Shown here: one piece after another, positions 1 to 8,760 of the stretch
How positions within the stretch are numbered: position 1 is the stretch's first letter
Layout: each line of letters opens with the position of its first letter
Source: Rhizobiales bacterium IMCC20636
GTDB taxonomy: Bacteria > Pseudomonadota > Alphaproteobacteria > Rhizobiales > GCA-2746425
DNA length: 64,000 nt
Reading direction: 5' to 3'
NCBI GenBank assembly: GCA_016865015.1
Contig: CP018226.1
Span: 3,751,001-3,815,000, forward strand
Made by a program: the position numbers and the translations under genes
The notes under the pieces: generated by a model
Told to the model about the DNA's origin: nothing
What the model saw: the letters and a program-made list of their open reading frames with translations, nothing else
Database searches by the model: none

Positions 1-190
1 TCATCCTCTGATAAAATCAGATACATAACAATTCAGCATCTAAAGACATGATTTTAACATTTGACGGAATGTATTTTTTTCGGAACCTTGCTTGTAGAAT
101 TCCGGGCACGGCTCTGGACATAATAAGGATATCAAATACAAATCCTGTACGCCCACCAACATAAATGCCCCTCAGAAAAAGGAAAACATC

Positions 191-1180
191 ATGCGCGGAT
201 TGAAATTATTAAGTTCAGTCATTCTGGCGTCGGCTCTGGCTTCTACCAGTGCATTGGCCGCAGATATCAACATGCGACTGCATACATTGGTGAAATCACC
301 ACACCCATACAACGACATGGCTGAGTTCATGGCCGAGGAAGTTGCGAAACGGTCTGATGGTGCAATTGCTATCAAGATTTTCGATGCAGGCCAGTTGGGC
401 AATGATGATGCCGTTATTGGCGAAATGGGGCTTGGCACGATTGATCTCATGATCAGCTCAAACAACAATGCCGCAAAAAAAATCCCAGAGTTTCAGATTT
501 TTTCTGTGCCTTATCTGTTTTCCGGATTTGATGATCTGATGGCCAAGGTCGGCCCTGGTTCTAAATCCGTTGAGTATTATCAGGGCGTCTATGCAGATCG
601 AAGCCTCAATATGCACCTGTTGGCTCTGGGTGGCTCCGGCACACGAAACCTGTCCAATTCAAAAGGACCGGTCAATGAGTTGGCAGATATTTCCGGCTTC
701 AAAATGCGCACGCCGCCATCGCCGATGATTTCAAAAACCTGGGAACAGCTCGGCACCCTGCCAGTTTCAGTTGCTTGGGGCGAGTTGTATGCAGCCATTC
801 AGACAGGCGTTGCGGATGCGCTGGAAAGTTCCATTCCAGGATATGCCGGTGCAAAGCTGTATGAAGTTGCACCCTATCTTGCCCTGACAGCCCATTCCAT
901 TCAGGTCAATCACGTTTCCATCAGCGATCGGGCGTGGGGCAAGCTTTCAGAAGAGCAACAGACCATGATCATGGAAGTTGCGCAGGAAGCGTCTGCTTTG
1001 GGTATTGAAAAAGCCAAGGAATATGAAGGCGCACTCGTGGAAGAGTTGCAGGCAAAGCACAATGTTACCGTGACCCGCCCGGACATCACCGAGTTCCAGG
1101 ACGCTCTGGCAGAGTTGAAGATCGAGCTGGTCTCCGAAATGGGCCTTGAAGCCCCATTGGCTGCGTTGAACGCTCAGTAA
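191..1180 (+). CDS. dctP: TRAP transporter solute-binding protein (DctP family), transporter 1
   Basis: Periplasmic binding protein of a tripartite ATP-independent (TRAP) carrier, 329 aa. The first ~23 residues form a clear Sec signal peptide (basic start, hydrophobic core, ALA-A cleavage site). The body has the DctP-family layout, including the central stretch that contains the ligand-contacting arginine region (MRTPPSP, near residue 174) and the TGVADALE segment near residue 205. A purine-rich ribosome site (aaaaggaaaa) lies just before the ATG. It leads the operon with dctQ and dctM, and its downstream catabolic genes suggest an organic acid or amino-acid-like ligand. The ligand itself cannot be read from the sequence. 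Confidence 0.93.
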   Translation: MRGLKLLSSVILASALASTSALAADINMRLHTLVKSPHPYNDMAEFMAEEVAKRSDGAIAIKIFDAGQLGNDDAVIGEMGLGTIDLMISSNNNAAKKIPEFQIFSVPYLFSGFDDLMAKVGPGSKSVEYYQGVYADRSLNMHLLALGGSGTRNLSNSKGPVNELADISGFKMRTPPSPMISKTWEQLGTLPVSVAWGELYAAIQTGVADALESSIPGYAGAKLYEVAPYLALTAHSIQVNHVSISDRAWGKLSEEQQTMIMEVAQEASALGIEKAKEYEGALVEELQAKHNVTVTRPDITEFQDALAELKIELVSEMGLEAPLAALNAQ

Positions 1181-1187
1181 GTCGTCT

Positions 1188-1216
1188 TGCCAATCGGGCA
1201 CCAGGCCCGGTTGGCA
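1188..1216 (+). terminator. Intercistronic hairpin between dctP and dctQ (transporter 1)
   Basis: A 12-bp inverted repeat (1188-1199 with 1205-1216, one G-T pair, 5-nt loop) sits 8 nt after the dctP stop codon. No T-run follows, so it is more likely an mRNA-stabilising or attenuating structure than a full terminator. It would raise dctP mRNA over dctQM. Confidence 0.6.
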
Positions 1217-1263
1217 CCCACCCTCATTATTTCCGAACTCATTGAAGCAGCTGCGATTTGATC

Positions 1264-1722
1264 ATGCTCAAGACCTTTGGCGACGCTCTGGACAGAATAT
1301 TTCAAATGGTGCTGGCTTGCATGTTTGCGGCACTGATCATCGTTGTCTTCATGCAGGTGGCTGCCAGAAATATTCTGATGGTTCCAATGACCTGGACACT
1401 GGATCTGGCGCAGCTTCTGTTTTCATGGTGCATATTTCTCGGCGCAGCTTTCGCCTATCGGCGCGGCGGGCACTATCTGGTGAATTTGTGGCCCGACGAC
1501 AGTCCACTCAACATCATTCCGAAAGTCGCGACCTATCTTGCGGCGGGTGTCGTTGTCTATGTTCTCGTCTGGCATGGTGCAATCATGAGCCAGATCGGGT
1601 TGAACCGGGAAGCCCTGTCACTGAACATTTCTGAATTCTGGTTCTATCTTCCAATCCCGATTTGCGGCGCGCTCATCGGCTTGTTTACGATTGAGTCTCT
1701 CCTGATCGGAAAATTGAAATGA
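1264..1722 (+). CDS. dctQ: TRAP transporter small permease (DctQ family), transporter 1
   Basis: Small integral-membrane subunit, about 152 aa with four hydrophobic helices, which pairs with DctM in the inner membrane. Family hallmarks are visible: RNILMVPMTWTLDL near residue 37 and the FSWCIFLGAAFAYRRGGHYLV stretch near 55. I chose the ATG at 1264; a TTG two codons upstream (1258) is an alternative and neither has a strong ribosome site. The stop overlaps the dctM start by 4 nt (ATGA), indicating translational coupling. Confidence 0.9.
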   Translation: MLKTFGDALDRIFQMVLACMFAALIIVVFMQVAARNILMVPMTWTLDLAQLLFSWCIFLGAAFAYRRGGHYLVNLWPDDSPLNIIPKVATYLAAGVVVYVLVWHGAIMSQIGLNREALSLNISEFWFYLPIPICGALIGLFTIESLLIGKLK

Positions 1723-3014
1723 ATCCGCTTGTCCTCCTGCTTGGCGGGTTCTTCGTCCTCATTGCGCTGCGGGTCAATATCGGCTTCTCGCTGATCCTGT
1801 CTTCGGTTGTTGTCATCCTCTGGGAAGATTTGCCGCTAACGTCGGTGATCAATCAGATGTATTCCAATATTGACAGTTTCACGCTGTTGGCTGTTCCGTT
1901 TTTCATGTTTTTGGGACGCATCCTGAATGCCGGTTCCATTACCGACCGTCTGCTGGTGGTTGCCGATGCCTCCGTTGGCCATGTACGTGGCGGTCTGGGA
2001 CATGTGAATGTCTTCGTATCGATGGTGTTTGCCTCTCTGTCAGGCTCGGCCGCAGCCGACACGGCCTCTGTCGGATCCATCCTCATACCAGCCATGAAAA
2101 AGGCCGGTTACAGCCCCGCATTTTCTGTGGCGCTGACAGCCGCCTCCTCGACCCTGGGCGTTATCATTCCGCCGTCGATCATACTGATTGTCTATGGTGC
2201 CTTTGGAAATGTCTCGATTGGGGCCCTGTTTCTGGGGGGCATTGTGCCAGGCATCACCATTGGCCTGTTCATGATGGGCTACACCTATCTCATGGCAATT
2301 CGCGAAGGCTACCCGGCAAACGCGTTTCCAGGCATGCGGGCGCTTGGAAAAGCACTGTGGCGTGGCGCTGCAGCGATGCTGATCCCGGTGTTTGTACTGG
2401 GCGGTGTCATTGCAGGTATATTCACCCCGACGGAAGCGGCGATCAGCGCGGTCATCTGGGCCCTCATTCTGACATTCATCATCTATCGCGATGTGCCGCT
2501 GCGCGAGTTGCCCGGCCTTTTGTCCCAGGCCACAATGGATTTTGCGGTGCCGCTGTTCACCGTGGCGGGCGCAGGTATTTTCGGCTGGCTCATCGCCTTT
2601 CTGGGTGCCTCGGAAATCGTCGTAGGCTTTATTACCGCACAGACCACCGACCCTGTGGGCATCATGCTGTTGCTGATTGGCTTTCTGTTGCTGATCGGCA
2701 CAGTGCTGAATCCTATTTCAGCGGTGCTGATATTTCTGCCCATCATACAGGGGCTTGGAGATACAGCCGGCATGAATCCAGTTCACATGGGGGTCCTGAC
2801 CACCATCGTCCTGTCGGTTGGATTGATAACCCCGCCTTACGGGATCTGCCTTCTCATTGCAGCACAGATTGGCGATGTGCCGCTGGGCAAAGCCATGCTG
2901 GCTGTCACGCCAATCGTTGCACTCACTGTTATCGTTGCCATCGGATCGATCTTCTTCCCGGATATCGTTCTGGCACTGCCAAAACTGTCATTCCCTAACG
3001 TTTTTGCCAACTAG
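1719..3014 (+). CDS. dctM: TRAP transporter large permease (DctM family), transporter 1
   Basis: Large membrane subunit of 431 aa with about 12 transmembrane segments that carries the sodium-coupled transport path. Typical DctM motifs are present: the SGSAAADTASVGSILIP region near residue 108 and IIPPSIILIVYG near 147. Length is normal for the family. The start overlaps the dctQ stop, and the dihydrodipicolinate-synthase-family gene follows 21 nt after the stop. Confidence 0.94.
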   Translation: MNPLVLLLGGFFVLIALRVNIGFSLILSSVVVILWEDLPLTSVINQMYSNIDSFTLLAVPFFMFLGRILNAGSITDRLLVVADASVGHVRGGLGHVNVFVSMVFASLSGSAAADTASVGSILIPAMKKAGYSPAFSVALTAASSTLGVIIPPSIILIVYGAFGNVSIGALFLGGIVPGITIGLFMMGYTYLMAIREGYPANAFPGMRALGKALWRGAAAMLIPVFVLGGVIAGIFTPTEAAISAVIWALILTFIIYRDVPLRELPGLLSQATMDFAVPLFTVAGAGIFGWLIAFLGASEIVVGFITAQTTDPVGIMLLLIGFLLLIGTVLNPISAVLIFLPIIQGLGDTAGMNPVHMGVLTTIVLSVGLITPPYGICLLIAAQIGDVPLGKAMLAVTPIVALTVIVAIGSIFFPDIVLALPKLSFPNVFAN

Positions 3015-3035
3015 ATCAGATCATGGAGCCTGAAC

Positions 3036-3974
3036 ATGTCCCACATTAAACCCAAAGGAAGCTTCGTCGCATTGGTTACGCCGATGAATGCGGACGGCTC
3101 AATTGATATTGGCGGCTTCCAGTCTCTGCTGCAATTCCATGTTGAAAACGGCACTGAAGCCGTGTTGATCATGGGCTCTACGGGCGAGGTTTCAATGCTC
3201 TCGCCTGAAGAAAAGAAGCTGATCATCACCGAAACCGCCAAAATGGATTCCGGTCATATCCTGAAATATTATGGCTGCTCGGGCAACAACACCCAGACCA
3301 CCATCGATATGGTGGCCTTCGCGAAGGCAGCGGGTGGTGACGGGGCCATCATCGCAGCACCGTCCTATATCTGTGCGTCCAATGAGGACATCACCGACTA
3401 TGTGGAAGAAGTCTGCGATTCCATCGATTTTCCAATTGGATTTTACAACAATCCACCCCGGGTCAAGACCGATCTGCATTGGGACAATCTGCTGAAGCTG
3501 GCAAAGCATCCGAACATGGTGGTGCTGAAAGAAAGCACGACGCGGGTTGGTCAAGTTGCGCAAATGTGCGCCGCAAAGCCCGATCTGTCGATCATGTGCT
3601 GCTGCTCGCCAAATCTCGGACTGGTTGTGCCAACCATGTCACTGGGCGGGCATGGTACTGCCAATATGACCGGCAATATCATACCGCGTGAATTTGCGAC
3701 AATTTCCAAACCCTGGGAGTCTGCGGAAGACGCACAGAATTTCAAGGAAGCCTATCTGCACAATCTCGACATGCTGCATTATGCCTATTCAGCTGTGAAC
3801 CCGGTTGCCATCAAGAGCCTGATGCAGGCTGTGGGATTGCCTTCAGGTCCATTGCGCAAGCCTTTGACATCCTTTGAAGGAGCGCAGTTGCAAAAGGGTC
3901 TGGATATTGTCAGCAAACTGAACCTTGATCAGATCTACGGATACAAGATCAACGGCGCAGTGAAAGCGGCATAA
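3036..3974 (+). CDS. Dihydrodipicolinate synthase/N-acetylneuraminate lyase family protein
   Basis: A class I (Schiff-base) aldolase-type enzyme of 312 aa. Catalytic Lys165 (VVLKEST) and Tyr137 (GFYNNPP) are in place, as is the GSTGE substrate-carboxylate loop at 47-51. A good ribosome site (ggag) precedes the ATG. Its place in a TRAP/FAD-oxidase operon argues for a catabolic lyase or deaminase (for example a pyrroline-carboxylate deaminase or 2-keto-acid aldolase), not lysine synthesis. The exact substrate is not determined. Its last base is shared with the start codon of the SDR gene. Confidence 0.85.
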   Translation: MSHIKPKGSFVALVTPMNADGSIDIGGFQSLLQFHVENGTEAVLIMGSTGEVSMLSPEEKKLIITETAKMDSGHILKYYGCSGNNTQTTIDMVAFAKAAGGDGAIIAAPSYICASNEDITDYVEEVCDSIDFPIGFYNNPPRVKTDLHWDNLLKLAKHPNMVVLKESTTRVGQVAQMCAAKPDLSIMCCCSPNLGLVVPTMSLGGHGTANMTGNIIPREFATISKPWESAEDAQNFKEAYLHNLDMLHYAYSAVNPVAIKSLMQAVGLPSGPLRKPLTSFEGAQLQKGLDIVSKLNLDQIYGYKINGAVKAA

Positions 3975-4747
3975 TGGCGAACAACAAGCGCGTTACGCTG
4001 ATTACCGGCGCATCCAGCGGCATTGGTGCTGCAACAGCACGGCGGATTGCCGGTCCGGGCGAGTGCCTGCTTCTGCATGCCAGAGGCGGTGTTGATGGAC
4101 AGAAGATACCGCTGCTTGAAGCTGTTGCCGAAGAAGCACGCGCAGCGGGCGCAACTGTTCATCTTGCCATCAGCGATCTGGGTGAGACGGGTGCAGCTGC
4201 TGCTTTGGTGACAGATGCGGTGGATAAATTTGGCCAATTGGACCGGATTGTTTCCAATGCCGGATTTGCTCTGAACAAGGTCATTGGCGAGATCACACGG
4301 GACGATCTTGAACAATCCCACAGGGTGATTACCGGTGCCTTTTTCGAGCTGATTGATGCCGCCCTGCCCCATCTGATTGCATCGGATTGCGGGCGTGTGG
4401 TGGCTGTGTCGTCCTTTGTGGTTGATCAAATCCCGCTCAAACGCATGTTTCCGGCAACCGCCGCTGCGAAGGGCGCCATGGAAGCCATGGCGAAAACCTT
4501 TGCCGTGCAGGTGGCTGGCGACGGCGTGACCGTCAATTGCGTCGCACCGGGTTTCACTGAAAAGGAAAGTGCCGGGCATTCTGCACTGTCGCAAAGTTCC
4601 TGGCAGGATGCCGCTGACCTTGCACCGAACCAGCGTCTTGCAAAACCGACCGATATCGCCGCGGCCATCGCTTTCTTTCTCAGTGAAGAGGCCTCACATA
4701 TCACAGGTCAGGTTCTGCGCGTCGATGGCGGATTATCCCTGACATAA
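3974..4747 (+). CDS. SDR family oxidoreductase-like protein lacking the usual catalytic tyrosine
   Basis: A 257-aa Rossmann protein of the short-chain dehydrogenase/reductase family. The nucleotide-binding TGASSGIG is at 11-18, the NAG motif at 95-97 and the C-terminal ITGQVLRVDGG is complete. The position normally held by the YxxxK tyrosine reads TAAAK (Thr162, Lys166), so the general-acid Tyr appears to be replaced, although a serine pair (146-147) and the lysine remain. It may bind NAD(P) with altered chemistry or act as a binding or structural partner. It is translationally coupled to the preceding lyase gene. Confidence 0.85.
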   Translation: MANNKRVTLITGASSGIGAATARRIAGPGECLLLHARGGVDGQKIPLLEAVAEEARAAGATVHLAISDLGETGAAAALVTDAVDKFGQLDRIVSNAGFALNKVIGEITRDDLEQSHRVITGAFFELIDAALPHLIASDCGRVVAVSSFVVDQIPLKRMFPATAAAKGAMEAMAKTFAVQVAGDGVTVNCVAPGFTEKESAGHSALSQSSWQDAADLAPNQRLAKPTDIAAAIAFFLSEEASHITGQVLRVDGGLSLT

Positions 4748-4759
4748 TGGAGAAATAGC

Positions 4760-4966
4760 ATGCCGATTATTCGGGTTACGATGGCGACAGGACGCACAGC
4801 TCAGCAAAAGAAGGCCGCTGCGCTGGAAATTACAGATACAATCGTGAAGCATTGCGGCGCGCATGCAGAGCATGTCTATGTGGTGTTTGATGATATTCCG
4901 CCCGATGACTGGACTGTTGGCGGTGAAACCATAACGGAACGCAAGGCAAAACGCGGCGAAGCGTGA
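4760..4966 (+). CDS. Small tautomerase family protein (4-oxalocrotonate tautomerase type)
   Basis: A 68-aa protein beginning MPIIRV, so removal of Met exposes the Pro that acts as the catalytic base in this superfamily. The family pattern of a beta-strand, a long helix (residues 13-33) and a second strand with VYVVFDDIP is seen, and the length is typical of 4-OT subunits that form hexamers. A ribosome site (ggag) precedes the ATG by 8 nt. It probably isomerises an enol or imine product made by the neighbouring lyase or oxidase. This role is inferred from context. Confidence 0.85.
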   Translation: MPIIRVTMATGRTAQQKKAAALEITDTIVKHCGAHAEHVYVVFDDIPPDDWTVGGETITERKAKRGEA

Positions 4967-5003
4967 GAAGTGGTCCTGACGCCGGACAGGATGGCGTGAG
5001 AGA

Positions 5004-7253
5004 ATGACAAATCCGATCAGCCTTTGCCATTGGGGTGCCTTCGAAGCGGACGTTTCCAACGGCCGGCTGATTTCTGCTGTGCCGCTTCAGGACAGTGGTG
5101 CGGATGCGGACATGATCGGTGCCCTGCCGCAACTGGTGTATTCTGACAAGCGCCTTGATCGTCCCCACATCCGGGAAGGCTGGTTGCGGGATCGAAAGCT
5201 GTCCAAGGGCAGTATGCGTGGCCACGAGCGCATGGTGCCGGTCTCATGGGATCTGGCGCTCACGCTGGTTGCAGAAGAGCTCGATCGGGTTCGAACGGAT
5301 CATGGGCACAAAGCGCTGTTTGCCGGCTCTTACGGTTGGTCCAGCGCTGGCCGTTTCCACCATGCCCGCAGTCAGGTGCGCCGTTTCTTCGGAGCCTTTG
5401 GTGGCTATACCGATCAGGTGAGCAATTACAGCTGGGGTGCTGCTCAGTTTATCTTGCAGCATGTGCTTGGAAGTTCTGACGCGGTGTCCGGTGCTGCGAC
5501 AAGCTGGGACAGCATCATCGGCAACACCGATACCTTCATTGCGTTTGGCGGCTTGAACCCGAAGAACTGGCGCGTCACATCCGGCGGTGCCGGTTTTCAC
5601 CATATGCCCGCTCACATTCAGCAGGCCAGCGACCAAGGTACGAAATTCATTGTCGTGAGCCCGGTGGCTGATGATATTCCGCCGGGGTTGGACGCTGAGT
5701 GGATTGCGCCGCGCCCCGGTTCAGATACGGCCATCATGCTTGGGTTGTGCCACGAAATGCTGCGGCGTGGCCGGGCGGATCACGGATTTATGGAACGGTT
5801 CTGTGTCGGCAGCGATACGCTTATAGCCTATCTGAATGGCGAAACAGACCAGCAGCCCAAAAGCCTCAACTGGGCCTCCGATATTGCTGACGTGCCGCTG
5901 GAAACATTGATGCAGCTTGCCGATACGATTGAACCCGGTCGTGTCATGCTGACGGCAAGCTGGTCACTGCAGCGCGCCCATCATGGCGAGCAAACCCATT
6001 GGGCGCTGATTGCCCTTGCAGCCATGCTCGGACAGATCGGACTGCCTGGCGGTGGTTTCACCTTTGGCTACGGATCGCTGAATGCGGTGGGAGAAAATGC
6101 CCGCAAAGGCCTGATGCCTTCCCTACCAACACTGGGCAATGAAGCGGGCATGGCCATTCCTGTCGCCCGGTTTGTCGACATGCTGGAGCGACCGGGAACA
6201 AGCATTCCATTCAATGGCCAAGAGATCACATTTCCCGACACGAAACTGATCTATTGGGCAGGCGGCAACCCGTTTCATCATGCCCAGGATCTGTTCCGGC
6301 TGGAACGCCTTTGGGCCAGACCGGAAACGATTATTGTCAATGAACAATTCTGGACCGCGACTGCTCAACGCGCAGATATCGTGCTGCCAGCGACCACCAG
6401 TCTGGAGCGCTCCGATATTGGTGGCACCTCGCGTGATCCCCATGTATTTTACATGCAAAAGCTGATTGATCCGGTGGGTCAGGCACGCAATGATTTTGAC
6501 ATATTTGCTGATCTGGCGCGCCGTCTGAACTTTGAAGAGGCCTTCACCGAAGCCCGCGATGAAACGGCATGGTTGCGGCATCTGTGGAGCAAGTCAGAAG
6601 CGAAGGCTGCGGCCCAAGGACTTTCCGCGCCGACATTCGATGAACTCGTTCACAAGCAGGTCTGGCAGGTTCCCCTGCCCGACGAGCCCGAGATTTACCT
6701 GTCCGGCTTCCGGCAAGACCCGATTGAACACCCGCTGCCAACCGATAGTGGCAAGATCGAACTGGCCAGTGCACGAATTGCCGCGTTCCAGTATGAGGAT
6801 TTTGCAGGACACGCGGCCTGGTATAAGCCTGCAGAGTGGATCGGCGATGCCGCACCGGATGCATTGGCGCTGCTCACCCGCCAACCGGCAAAATTTCTTC
6901 ACAGCCAGTTGGGCCAGACATATCTGGCCAAAGACCACCCGCCAAAGGTCTGCATGCATCCGTTTGAAGCTGATCAACGCGGTTTCAAGGACAAGGATCT
7001 GGTTCGGGTGTCTTCGCCAAGGGGGGCCTGCCTTGCGCAGGTGGCACGTATGGAAACATGCCGACGCGGCATTGCCGTGATGGAAACGGGGCCCTGGTAT
7101 CAGGGCAATGAGGCAGGGATGGATCGCGGCGGCAACCCAAATGCGGTGACGCTGGATATCGGGACATCGCCCCTGTCGCAAGCAACCTCTGCACAGACAT
7201 GTCTGGTGACGATTGAGCGCTACACCGAAGATGAACAGGAGTTGGTTACGTGA
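5004..7253 (+). CDS. Molybdopterin oxidoreductase, BisC/TorA/DMSO-reductase type
   Basis: A 749-aa bis-MGD molybdoenzyme of the BisC/DorA branch. There is no N-terminal Fe-S cysteine cluster, as expected for this branch, and the GSYGWSSAGRFHHAR block lies at 108-122. Ser143 in NYSWGAAQ is the likely Mo ligand, matching the serine ligand of DMSO reductases. A C-terminal molybdopterin dinucleotide-binding domain follows from ~residue 630. No Tat signal is present, so it is probably cytoplasmic, like biotin/methionine sulfoxide reductase. In this operon it may reduce an S- or N-oxide, or hydroxylate a catabolic substrate; the substrate is unknown. Its stop overlaps the next start. Confidence 0.88.
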   Translation: MTNPISLCHWGAFEADVSNGRLISAVPLQDSGADADMIGALPQLVYSDKRLDRPHIREGWLRDRKLSKGSMRGHERMVPVSWDLALTLVAEELDRVRTDHGHKALFAGSYGWSSAGRFHHARSQVRRFFGAFGGYTDQVSNYSWGAAQFILQHVLGSSDAVSGAATSWDSIIGNTDTFIAFGGLNPKNWRVTSGGAGFHHMPAHIQQASDQGTKFIVVSPVADDIPPGLDAEWIAPRPGSDTAIMLGLCHEMLRRGRADHGFMERFCVGSDTLIAYLNGETDQQPKSLNWASDIADVPLETLMQLADTIEPGRVMLTASWSLQRAHHGEQTHWALIALAAMLGQIGLPGGGFTFGYGSLNAVGENARKGLMPSLPTLGNEAGMAIPVARFVDMLERPGTSIPFNGQEITFPDTKLIYWAGGNPFHHAQDLFRLERLWARPETIIVNEQFWTATAQRADIVLPATTSLERSDIGGTSRDPHVFYMQKLIDPVGQARNDFDIFADLARRLNFEEAFTEARDETAWLRHLWSKSEAKAAAQGLSAPTFDELVHKQVWQVPLPDEPEIYLSGFRQDPIEHPLPTDSGKIELASARIAAFQYEDFAGHAAWYKPAEWIGDAAPDALALLTRQPAKFLHSQLGQTYLAKDHPPKVCMHPFEADQRGFKDKDLVRVSSPRGACLAQVARMETCRRGIAVMETGPWYQGNEAGMDRGGNPNAVTLDIGTSPLSQATSAQTCLVTIERYTEDEQELVT

Positions 7254-8494
7254 AAGTGCTTGTATTGGGAGCCGGTGTCGTTGGCGTGACAAGCGCGTGG
7301 TATCTTCACAAAGCCGGTCATGAGGTGGTGGTTGTGGACCAGAACTCAGGTCCCGCGCAAGGTGCCAGCTTTGGCAATGCCGGGGGCGTTTGCCCCAGCT
7401 TCGCCGGACCATGGGCTGCTCCGGGTATGCCACTTAAAGCTCTGAAATGGATGTTTCAGGCCTCTGCGCCGCTGAAAATTCGACCGAAGCTCGACCCTGC
7501 ACAATGGAGTTGGCTTTTGCAGTTCGTCTCGAATTGCCGGACTGACACTTTCGCGGAAAACAAGCAGACCATGCAGCGGGTTGCCCATTACAGTCTGGCC
7601 TGCCTGCAATCTTTACGGGCTGAAACAGGCATTCAATACGCCAATCAATCGGCTGGTATTCTGCAGCTGTTTCAAACCGAGGAAGAGTTTGACTATGGCG
7701 CATTATGCGCCGATTTGCTGGATGCGGAGGGCATTCCCAACCGTCTTGTCGACGCCGATGAAGCCGGCGCAATAGAACCGGCTCTCAAAAATGCCCGCGT
7801 TCCCTTCAAGGGTGGCCTGCATCTGTCAAAGGACGAAACTGGAGACTGCCATCTGTTCTGCAAGGAACTGGCAGCCCTGCTTCAGGAAAAAGGTGTGGCA
7901 TTTCACTTCGATACGGAGATCCGCAGCATCATTTCTGACAGCGGGCAGATTGACAGCGTGGATACCAGCTCTGGCCGGATTGAGGCGGATGCTTTTGTGG
8001 TGGCCTTGGGTGCCAGAGTGGCGGGTCTTTTGCGGCCATTGGGGCTACGTTTGCCGGTGTATCCGGTCAAAGGCTATTCCATCACCGGGACCATTCAAAA
8101 TGTAGACAATGCACCTTTATCGTCAGTTATGGATGAGCATTCCAAAATCATGTTTACCCGCCTTGGCGACCGGTTGCGCGTTGCCGGTGTTGCCGAGATT
8201 GCCGGTTTTGATGACTCGCTGAGACCTTCCGGCTTCGACAATGTTCTGCGCCGCACAGAAGAGCTGTTCCCGGGGGCTGTCATATCGGCAGACTGCAAAC
8301 GCTGGACAGGTTTCAGACCGATGACACCCGATGGGCCACCTCGGTTGGGCCAAACCCGTTATGGCAATCTGTTCCTGAATGCCGGCCATGGTTCCAATGG
8401 CTGGACCCAGGCCTGCGGAACCTCAAAGATCGTTGCTGATATCATTTCCGGAAAAAAGCCGGAGATTGATACCAGGGGGCTATGCAAAGTCTGA
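7250..8494 (+). CDS. D-amino acid dehydrogenase-like FAD-dependent oxidoreductase (DadA family)
   Basis: A 414-aa flavoprotein of the DAO/DadA superfamily. The FAD Rossmann motif VLGAGVVGVTSAWYL is at 3-17, the GASFGNAGG motif follows at ~38, and the C-terminal FAD-contact block (GFRPMTPDGPP, then NAGHGSNGWTQA) is complete. It begins with GTG and overlaps the molybdoenzyme stop by 4 nt, with an aggag ribosome site upstream. It probably oxidises an amine or imino acid (D-amino acid or hydroxyproline-like), passing electrons to the respiratory chain. It is the last gene of the presumed operon. Confidence 0.87.
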   Translation: MKVLVLGAGVVGVTSAWYLHKAGHEVVVVDQNSGPAQGASFGNAGGVCPSFAGPWAAPGMPLKALKWMFQASAPLKIRPKLDPAQWSWLLQFVSNCRTDTFAENKQTMQRVAHYSLACLQSLRAETGIQYANQSAGILQLFQTEEEFDYGALCADLLDAEGIPNRLVDADEAGAIEPALKNARVPFKGGLHLSKDETGDCHLFCKELAALLQEKGVAFHFDTEIRSIISDSGQIDSVDTSSGRIEADAFVVALGARVAGLLRPLGLRLPVYPVKGYSITGTIQNVDNAPLSSVMDEHSKIMFTRLGDRLRVAGVAEIAGFDDSLRPSGFDNVLRRTEELFPGAVISADCKRWTGFRPMTPDGPPRLGQTRYGNLFLNAGHGSNGWTQACGTSKIVADIISGKKPEIDTRGLCKV

Positions 8495-8760
8495 TGCGGT
8501 AAAGAAGGCGACGGTCCGCCTGCCTCCTACTGTCGCGCACAAACCGGAAAATGCTTTTGAATCGGGCAAATGTGCCGGTATTCTGCCATTCGTTTATCTG
8601 AATGTGCCGCAAGGACGATTGCATTTTAAGGTTGTTGCAGTATCAAAGCCGCTTTACACGTCCGCATAGTACACATGTTGCTTTTGTAAATTCGACGAGA
8701 ATGAGCACAGCGGTGGTCGCACCCCCAACTCGCCATGCCCGGGATGACAGGAACAATCTC

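Noticed and set aside
61-160. Weak inverted repeat (AGGAT...ATCCT) upstream of the first dctP
   Set aside because: Arms of only 5 bp with uneven spacing; too weak to call an operator.
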